NCBI GenBank assembly: GCA_902574035.1
Contig: CACGMC010000004.1
Location: 1 to 64,000, forward strand
Source of the DNA: an uncultured Pelagibacteraceae bacterium
GTDB lineage: Bacteria > Pseudomonadota > Alphaproteobacteria > Pelagibacterales > Pelagibacteraceae
Direction: 5' to 3'
Length of the DNA stretch: 64,000 bases
Positions within the stretch are counted from its first letter, which is position 1. The number at the start of each line of letters is the position of its first letter. The translations under genes and the position numbers were made by a program. Below, one piece after another: positions 57,917-64,000 of the stretch. The notes beneath the pieces were generated by a model. That model was not told the origin of the DNA. It made no database searches and was given only the letters and a program-made list of their open reading frames with translations.

Positions 57917-60900
57917 TTAGGCTGATTTTGACTTAAGTTCTTTTAATGAAACAGGATGATCTAATTTATCTAGCATCTCTATAGGACAAACTTGAACGAA
58001 ATTTTTAAGTTCATTTTCATAATTGCTTATGATCTTTTTTGAAATTTTCGAGTTAGTCTCTTTGCTAAATTCATATATTAAATCTTTTAAATATTTTTTC
58101 CAATAGTCTGTTTGTACGTTCTGCCAAATAACAGATTGAGAATTTACATAGTTTTCAAATTTTTTATTAGGATCATAAATAAATGCCATTCCGCCTGTCA
58201 TACCTGCAGCGAAGTTATCTCCCACATTGCCAAGGATAACTACTTTTCCTCCGGTCATATATTCACATCCATTTGATCCACATCCCTCTACTACTGAGAT
58301 CCCTCCAGAATTTCTAACGGCAAATCTTTCACCAGCTTTACCTGATGCATAAAGTTTGCCATTTGTAGCTCCGTATAAAACTGTGTTTCCTATAATTGCA
58401 TTTTGATTTGAAATTAAATTACTATTATTGACTGGCTTAACTATTATTGTTCCCCCTGACAATCCTTTTCCAACGTAGTCGTTAGAATCGCCATTAACAA
58501 TTATTTTAATTCCTTTGGCTAAAAAAGCTCCAAGTGATTGTCCCGCAGAACCATTTAATTTAACGATGACAGTGTTCTCCGCTAAGGCGTTATTGCCAAA
58601 TTTCTTATAAACATAATGAGATAATCTAGTTCCTACCGCTCTATGTGTATTTTCAACATCGTATTCACATTCAATTATTTTATCCTTAGCAATTTTATTT
58701 TTAATATCTGTCCAAATTTTTTCATCTAAAGTGTCTGGGACAGAATTAATATCTCTTTTCTCACAATACCTAGTATTTTCACCCGGATCAGTTTTTACTA
58801 ATAATGGATTTAAATCTAAATCATCTAAATTTGATGAGCCTCTGCTTACTTGTTTAAGGAGATCAGTCCTTCCGATTATTTCATTTAGATTTTTAAATCC
58901 TAAAGAGGCTAAAATCTCTCTCACTTCTTCTGCAACAAATCTAAAAAAATTGACGACTTTTTCTGGTGTTCCGGTAAATTTTTTCCTTAATTCCTCATCT
59001 TGAGAACAAACTCCTACTGGACAAGTATTAGAATGACACTGTCTTACCATTATACATCCCATTGCAATTAAAGATGAAGTGCCCATACCAAATTCCTCTG
59101 CCCCCATCATTGCCGCAATAACAACGTCTCTACCTGTTTTAATTCCGCCATCTGTTCTTAAAGTAACTTTGTGTCTTAAGTTATTTAATGTTAAAATCTG
59201 ATTGGCCTCAGTTAATCCCATCTCCCAAGGAATGCCGGCATACTTAACGCTTGTTTGTGGACTGGCGCCAGTTCCTCCTGAATGACCCGAAATGAGAATC
59301 ACATCTGCTTTTGCTTTAGCGACTCCTGCAGCAATTGTTCCAATTCCAGTTGAAGCTACTAATTTTACACCTATTCGAGCTTTTGGGTTTATTTGTTTTA
59401 AATCGTAAATTAGCTGAGCTAAATCCTCTATTGAGTAAATATCATGATGTGGTGGCGGTGAGATAAGAGTTACGCCTGGTGTTGAATGTCTTAATCTAGC
59501 TATTTCTTTTGTAACCTTAAATCCTGGTAGTTGTCCACCTTCACCTGGTTTAGCACCTTGAGCAATTTTGATTTCAATTTCATTACAATTATTTAGATAA
59601 TCAATAGTCACTCCAAATCTTGCTGAAGCAACTTGTTTAACTCTAGAATTTGCGCTATCTCCATTTTCTTGAATTTTAAATCTAGCAGAGTCTTCACCAC
59701 CTTCACCGCTACAAGAGGCGCCTTTAACTCTATTCATGCCCACAGCTAATGTTTCATGTGCCTCTGCAGACAAAGCACCATGGGACATGCTCCCGCTACC
59801 GAACCTTTTTGTAAGATTTTCTATGGGCTCGACTTCTTTAATATCAATAGGATTATTTGATTTTTTAAAATCTAAAAGATCTCTCAAATTAACTGGAGAC
59901 ATATTATTAATACCATCTGTATATTTTTTAAATGTTTCGTAAGAGCCGACTGTTACAGCATGTTGTAATGTGTGAATTAGTTTTCCTTGAAACTGATGGT
60001 TTTCACCAGTTTTTCTATACTTATATATTCCCCCGATTGGTAATATTTGAACATCTTTTTTATAAGCTTTCTCGTGAATTTCTTTAATTTTTTTTTCTAT
60101 TCCTATCAAACCAATACCAGAAATTCTTGATATCATTCCCGGAAAATAATCAGAAACTAATGCCCTACTTAGTCCAACAGTTTCAAAGTTGCACCCTCCT
60201 CTATAAGAACTAATGACTGAAATTCCCATCTTAGACATGATTTTTAATAATCCGTTTTCAATCGAACTTTTGAATCTTTCTACACACTCTTTAAATTTAT
60301 ATTTGCCAAATAAATTTTTCTCAAACCTTTGGTATATACTATCTATTGTTAAGTAAGGGTTTACCGTTGTAGCTCCAACTCCAATCAAAACTGCAAATGA
60401 ATGAGTGTCTAAAGTTTCTGATGTTTCGACATTCAAAGAACAGTATCCTCTTAATCCTAATTTTACTAAGTTAGAATTAATCGCTCCTACCGCTAAAGCC
60501 ATTGGAATATTTGCTCTCTTTTCAGAAATATTTTTGTCGCTTAATACTAGGGTAGTGCTACCTTCTCTTACTGCTATTTCAGATTCTTCTTGAATTTTTT
60601 TGATATTATCTTTTAAGGTTTCATTAACGTTAAATGTGCAATCAATTAATTTGATTTTTTTTGAGAAGAGTTTTTTAAACTTTTTTAATTGAGAATTTGT
60701 AAGTATTGGACTGTCGAGAACAAAGATATCTTCTTGCGTTAAATTATTAAAATCAAGTATATTGCCCAAATTACCGAATCTTGTTTTTAAACTCATAACC
60801 TTGTTTTCTCTTAACGAGTCAATCGGCGGATTAGTTACTTGGCTAAAATTTTGTCTAAAATAATGTGATATTGGCCTGAAGTGACTTGATAAAACTGCTA

Positions 60901-62416
60901 CTGGTGTGTCGTCTCCCATTGAACCTGTGGCCTCTTTACTCTCTTCGACCATAGGATGAAGAATTAATTCTAAATCTTCTACGCTATAACCGGATAAATA
61001 CTGTCTTCTTCTTAAATCATTGCCTGAAAAATTTATTTCCTCTTCAGTGACTTTTAATTTTTTATCAAGGTCAACTATTTGACTATTAAACTGTTTATAC
61101 TCTTTGGATATATAATCTTTTATCTCTTTATCTTGATAAAGCTTCCCCTCTTTTAAATCTACAGCTATTAATTCTCCTGGACCGAGTCTTCCTTTCTTAA
61201 TTATATTCTCCTCAGGAATTTTAATCATTCCTGTTTCTGAACCTGCGAATATTAAACCATCTGAGGTTATTGAATACCTAAGAGGTCTTAAACCATTTCT
61301 ATCAACAGCCGCTAAAATCCATTTAGCATCAGTAGCACAAATTGCAGCAGGACCATCCCATGGTTCAATTGTGCTATTTAAAAAGTTAAATAATTGTTGG
61401 TGGTTTTTGGGAACAGTTTTACTCCTTTTAGACCAAGCATCTGGGATCATCATTAATTTAATCAATGGAGCAAGCTTTCCAGAATGAGTTAATAATTCAA
61501 ATACATTATCTAAAGATGCCGAGTCTGAATTGCCTGGGATTATAACTGGTTTTAAATCTTCTATATTTTTAAAAAGTTTACTAGTCATGTCTTGTTCATG
61601 AATTCTCATCCAGTTTACATTTCCTTTTAAAGTATTTATTTCTCCATTGTGTGCAAGAGTTCTGAAAGGTTGCGCTAAATCCCAACTTGGAAAAGTATTT
61701 GTGGAATATCTTTGGTGAAATATTGCGAATCTAGATTTAAAAGTTTTATCTTTTAGATCCAAATAAAAATCGGCAAGCGACTCGGCTAAAAACATGCCTT
61801 TATAAACTATAGATCTTGAACTCAAAGAGCATACGTAAAAACTGTTTAACTGGTTTTCCCGAGCATGTTTTTCTATTTTTTTTCTAGCTTCATATAAGTC
61901 TCTTTCTAAATCGTTTGTTTTTATTACTTCGTTTTTTCTAAAAAGAACTTGTGCGATTTCAGGTCGATTAGAGTCAGCTGTGGGGCCTAAAACTTTTGGA
62001 TTAACAGGAACTTGTCTCCACCCATAAATATAGTAATTTTTACTCAACAAAACTGTCTCAATTATTGATCTACATTTTTCTTGATCAGCATAATCATTTC
62101 GAGGCATAAAAACCATACCGACACAAATTCTTTTATCTTGTTCATGCTTATGTCCAGTTTCCAATATTTTTTGAACAAATAACTCAGGAGAAATTTCTAA
62201 TTTAATACCAGCTCCATCTCCAGATTTACCGTCAGCATCAACAGCGCCCCTGTGCCAAACAGCTTTTAAGGCTTCTATTCCATATTCAACTACTTTTCGA
62301 CTTTTTTTACCATCCGTAGTTGCTATTAATCCTACACCACAAGCCTCGTGTTCTAAAGAAGGATCGTAAGCGTTGTTATCCGTAAGATGTTTTTTGTTTT
62401 TTAAATAGTTTTTCAT
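57917..62416 (-). CDS. gltB: Glutamate synthase (NADPH) large subunit
   Basis: 1499 residues. An N-terminal class II glutamine amidotransferase with catalytic Cys26 after a short propeptide (HEACGVGLIATTDG), a central domain, the FMN-binding TIM barrel with the GEGGEDSARF and GGTGASPQTSVKYAG segments, the 3Fe-4S cysteines in CHSNTCPVGVC, and the C-terminal beta-helix GXGXG domain (GNTVLYGATNGKLYASGKAGERFAVRNSG). Makes two glutamates from glutamine and 2-oxoglutarate. Start overlaps the gltD stop (TAATG). Confidence 0.97.
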   Translation of the reverse strand: MKNYLKNKKHLTDNNAYDPSLEHEACGVGLIATTDGKKSRKVVEYGIEALKAVWHRGAVDADGKSGDGAGIKLEISPELFVQKILETGHKHEQDKRICVGMVFMPRNDYADQEKCRSIIETVLLSKNYYIYGWRQVPVNPKVLGPTADSNRPEIAQVLFRKNEVIKTNDLERDLYEARKKIEKHARENQLNSFYVCSLSSRSIVYKGMFLAESLADFYLDLKDKTFKSRFAIFHQRYSTNTFPSWDLAQPFRTLAHNGEINTLKGNVNWMRIHEQDMTSKLFKNIEDLKPVIIPGNSDSASLDNVFELLTHSGKLAPLIKLMMIPDAWSKRSKTVPKNHQQLFNFLNSTIEPWDGPAAICATDAKWILAAVDRNGLRPLRYSITSDGLIFAGSETGMIKIPEENIIKKGRLGPGELIAVDLKEGKLYQDKEIKDYISKEYKQFNSQIVDLDKKLKVTEEEINFSGNDLRRRQYLSGYSVEDLELILHPMVEESKEATGSMGDDTPVAVLSSHFRPISHYFRQNFSQVTNPPIDSLRENKVMSLKTRFGNLGNILDFNNLTQEDIFVLDSPILTNSQLKKFKKLFSKKIKLIDCTFNVNETLKDNIKKIQEESEIAVREGSTTLVLSDKNISEKRANIPMALAVGAINSNLVKLGLRGYCSLNVETSETLDTHSFAVLIGVGATTVNPYLTIDSIYQRFEKNLFGKYKFKECVERFKSSIENGLLKIMSKMGISVISSYRGGCNFETVGLSRALVSDYFPGMISRISGIGLIGIEKKIKEIHEKAYKKDVQILPIGGIYKYRKTGENHQFQGKLIHTLQHAVTVGSYETFKKYTDGINNMSPVNLRDLLDFKKSNNPIDIKEVEPIENLTKRFGSGSMSHGALSAEAHETLAVGMNRVKGASCSGEGGEDSARFKIQENGDSANSRVKQVASARFGVTIDYLNNCNEIEIKIAQGAKPGEGGQLPGFKVTKEIARLRHSTPGVTLISPPPHHDIYSIEDLAQLIYDLKQINPKARIGVKLVASTGIGTIAAGVAKAKADVILISGHSGGTGASPQTSVKYAGIPWEMGLTEANQILTLNNLRHKVTLRTDGGIKTGRDVVIAAMMGAEEFGMGTSSLIAMGCIMVRQCHSNTCPVGVCSQDEELRKKFTGTPEKVVNFFRFVAEEVREILASLGFKNLNEIIGRTDLLKQVSRGSSNLDDLDLNPLLVKTDPGENTRYCEKRDINSVPDTLDEKIWTDIKNKIAKDKIIECEYDVENTHRAVGTRLSHYVYKKFGNNALAENTVIVKLNGSAGQSLGAFLAKGIKIIVNGDSNDYVGKGLSGGTIIVKPVNNSNLISNQNAIIGNTVLYGATNGKLYASGKAGERFAVRNSGGISVVEGCGSNGCEYMTGGKVVILGNVGDNFAAGMTGGMAFIYDPNKKFENYVNSQSVIWQNVQTDYWKKYLKDLIYEFSKETNSKISKKIISNYENELKNFVQVCPIEMLDKLDHPVSLKELKSKSA

Positions 62417-63861
62417 TACGCAGCGAATTCCTTTTTAGTATTTTTTCTTCTCGAAGAGATATATTTATCCATTTGTTCTGCAGCATCTCTTCCATCTCTT
62501 ATTGCCCATACTACAAGTGATGCACCTCTTACAATATCCCCAGCAGCAAATACTCCTTCAATATTTGTTTGCATAGTTTTGAGGTCAATTTTTATTGTTC
62601 CCCACTTTGAAACTGCAAGATCTTCGCTATTAAATAATTTAGGAATATTTTCCGGGTCAAATCCAAGTGACTTAATTACTAAGTCAGCTTCTATTTTAAA
62701 TTCTCCATCAACAACAGGTACAGGTCGTCTTCTTCCAGATGCATCTGGCTCACCTAGCTTCATTTTGCTAACTTGTACTTCATTAACTTTTTTATCTCCG
62801 ATAAATGATTTTGGACTTGTTAACCAAACAAAATCTACGCCTTCTTCTTCTGCGTTTCCAACCTCTCGTGCTGAACCAGGCATATTTGCTTTGTCTCTTC
62901 TATATAAACATTTTACAGATTTTGCTTTTTGTCTTACTGCAGTTCTTACACAATCCATTGCAGTATCCCCTCCACCAATTACTACAACGTCTTTACCTTC
63001 TGCGTTTAAAGTTCCATCATCAAACAGTTTTACTTTGTCTCCTAAGCCTTTTCTATTTGAAGCAGTTAAAAAATCCATTGCAGGAAAAATATTTTTTAGA
63101 TCTGATCCAGGAATATCAATTTCTCTAGCTTTATAAACACCAGTTGCAATCAGAATCGCATCATGCTGTGATTTAAGTTCTTTTAAAGTTTTATCTTTTC
63201 CAACCTCAAAATTTTGTATAAATTTTATTCCGCTCTCTTTTAAAAGTTTTGTTCTTCTTTCGACAACAAATTTTTCTAGTTTAAAATTAGGTATCCCATA
63301 TATTAACAATCCTCCTGGCCTGTCATAACGGTCATATACAGTCACTTGATACCCGTACTTTCTCATTTCTTCTGCGCATGCAAGACCTGCTGGGCCTGCA
63401 CCTATTATACCAATGCTTTCTTTTAATTCTTTTGCAATTTTTATCGGTTTAACCCATCCTTTTTCCCATGCGGTATCTGTAATGTATTTTTCAACTGAAC
63501 CTATTGTGACTGTGCCATGACCTGATTGCTCTATAACACAATTACCCTCACATAATCTGTCTTGCGGGCAAATTCTTCCGCAAACTTCGGGCATATTATT
63601 TGTGCTTTGAGATATTTCGTATGCCTCTTTTAAACGTCCTTCGGCAGTTAGTTTGAGCCAATCAGGTATATTGTTTTGTAAAGGACAATGTATTTGACAA
63701 AACGGGACTCCACATTGAGAGCACCTACTAGACTGCTCCTTAGCTTTGTCAGTTATATATTGATCGTAAATTTCATTAAAATCTTTCTTCCTGCTATCAG
63801 TCTTTCTTTTGACAGGAGTTTCTTGACTTACATCAACAAATTTTAACATTTTTTTACTCAT
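62416..63861 (-). CDS. gltD: Glutamate synthase small subunit
   Basis: 481 residues. N-terminal Fe-S cysteines (CSQCGVPFCQIHCP, CGRICPQDRLCEGNC) followed by FAD-binding (GIIGAGPAGLACAEEM) and NAD(P)H-binding (VVIGGGDTAMDCVRTA) domains. It feeds electrons from NADPH to GltB. First gene of gltD-gltB, the reverse of the gltB-gltD order seen in E. coli. Confidence 0.97.
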   Translation of the reverse strand: MSKKMLKFVDVSQETPVKRKTDSRKKDFNEIYDQYITDKAKEQSSRCSQCGVPFCQIHCPLQNNIPDWLKLTAEGRLKEAYEISQSTNNMPEVCGRICPQDRLCEGNCVIEQSGHGTVTIGSVEKYITDTAWEKGWVKPIKIAKELKESIGIIGAGPAGLACAEEMRKYGYQVTVYDRYDRPGGLLIYGIPNFKLEKFVVERRTKLLKESGIKFIQNFEVGKDKTLKELKSQHDAILIATGVYKAREIDIPGSDLKNIFPAMDFLTASNRKGLGDKVKLFDDGTLNAEGKDVVVIGGGDTAMDCVRTAVRQKAKSVKCLYRRDKANMPGSAREVGNAEEEGVDFVWLTSPKSFIGDKKVNEVQVSKMKLGEPDASGRRRPVPVVDGEFKIEADLVIKSLGFDPENIPKLFNSEDLAVSKWGTIKIDLKTMQTNIEGVFAAGDIVRGASLVVWAIRDGRDAAEQMDKYISSRRKNTKKEFAA

Positions 63862-63907
63862 AGTTTTGGTGTTCTAGGCTAAAAAGTGGAAAATTGGAAT
63901 ACTTTTT

Positions 63908-63980
63908 AAGTAAATAATATTTACCTAAATATGTTGATAAATAGGGTTTATGCGGCTTTTTTTATGCATAGCTGATATGC
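63908..63980. promoter_or_regulatory. Upstream region of gltDB with two small inverted repeats
   Basis: The 139 nt upstream of gltD hold an imperfect palindrome, AAGTAAAT-AAT-ATTTACCT (63908-63926, 7 of 8 bases match), and a perfect GCATA-GCTGA-TATGC hairpin (63966-63980). Either could be an operator or structured leader; no known nitrogen-regulator site is recognised. The window ends 20 nt beyond, so the full promoter is not visible. Confidence 0.35.
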
Positions 63981-64000
63981 TATTTAATTATATCTTTGGA

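Noticed and set aside
62579-63136. A 185-codon open frame on the plus strand
   Set aside because: Antisense to gltD, which is a full-length recognisable enzyme; no SD and no recognisable domain.
1-64000. CRISPR arrays, insertion sequences, prophage or integrase genes
   Set aside because: No spaced direct repeats of the right size and no transposase, integrase or phage protein was seen; homopolymeric A/T runs are frequent but are explained by base composition.

Overview
The window is a dense, strongly A+T-rich stretch of bacterial chromosome. Gene content, alphaproteobacterial gene order (rpmH-rnpA-yidD-yidC-argB, DnaJ-cobS-cobT, murA-DUF2948-infA, DUF4167-prmC-prfA), class I lysyl-tRNA synthetase, very short spacers and many 1-27 nt gene overlaps all point to a streamlined marine alphaproteobacterium of the SAR11 / Pelagibacterales type. 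This assignment is inference from protein families and layout, since no rRNA gene is present. I see no insertion sequences, prophage genes, CRISPR arrays or convincing pseudogenes.

Layout. 1-7.8 kb: the C-terminal part of an M23 metallopeptidase runs in from the left; then a minus-strand block DUF4167-prmC-prfA-ispG-lysC, divergent ubiG, DUF1178 and argJ. 7.9-16.4 kb: secA (+), then minus-strand genes: murA, DUF2948, infA, tRNA-Phe and a conserved hypothetical; dcd preceded by two tiny basic ORFs; a DUF255 thioredoxin-like protein and a TVP38-type membrane protein. 16.4-23.8 kb: a plus-strand run from ribosome/membrane biogenesis (rpmH, rnpA, yidD, yidC) into argB, a HAD phosphatase, dapD, dapE, a histone-deacetylase-like amidohydrolase and a SET-domain methyltransferase. 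23.8-27.9 kb: truA, fmt, def and two uncharacterised envelope-type proteins (-). 28-33.2 kb: aroK-aroB, BolA (-), DnaJ-cobS-cobT. 33.2-40.4 kb: lysS-pyrD-rpmB-queuosine precursor transporter (-) and trkH-MFS-NlpC/P60 (+). 40.4-56.3 kb: one uninterrupted minus-strand run in which translation genes (thrS, infC, rpmI, rplT, pheS, pheT, lepA) lead directly into a surface-polysaccharide set (two glycosyltransferases, SxtJ, DUF5989, carbamoyltransferase, SGNH, FkbM) and tRNA-Ser. 56.3-64 kb: an alpha/beta hydrolase (+), an NAD-binding epimerase-like protein and the gltD-gltB glutamate synthase operon (-).

Most protein genes are ordinary housekeeping. The less ordinary signals are in RNA and very small genes: (i) a tRNA-Phe whose first base is the last base of the infA stop codon and whose D- and T-loops lack canonical elbow bases; (ii) a possible H-type pseudoknot directly before the ribosome binding site of a 64-residue basic protein; (iii) a self-contained small transcript downstream of tRNA-Ser, with extended -10, strong SD, an 18-codon hydrophobic ORF and a terminator with a competing stem; and (iv) an orphan CobS/CobT pair and adjacent deacetylase and SET-domain genes whose substrates cannot be read from the sequence.
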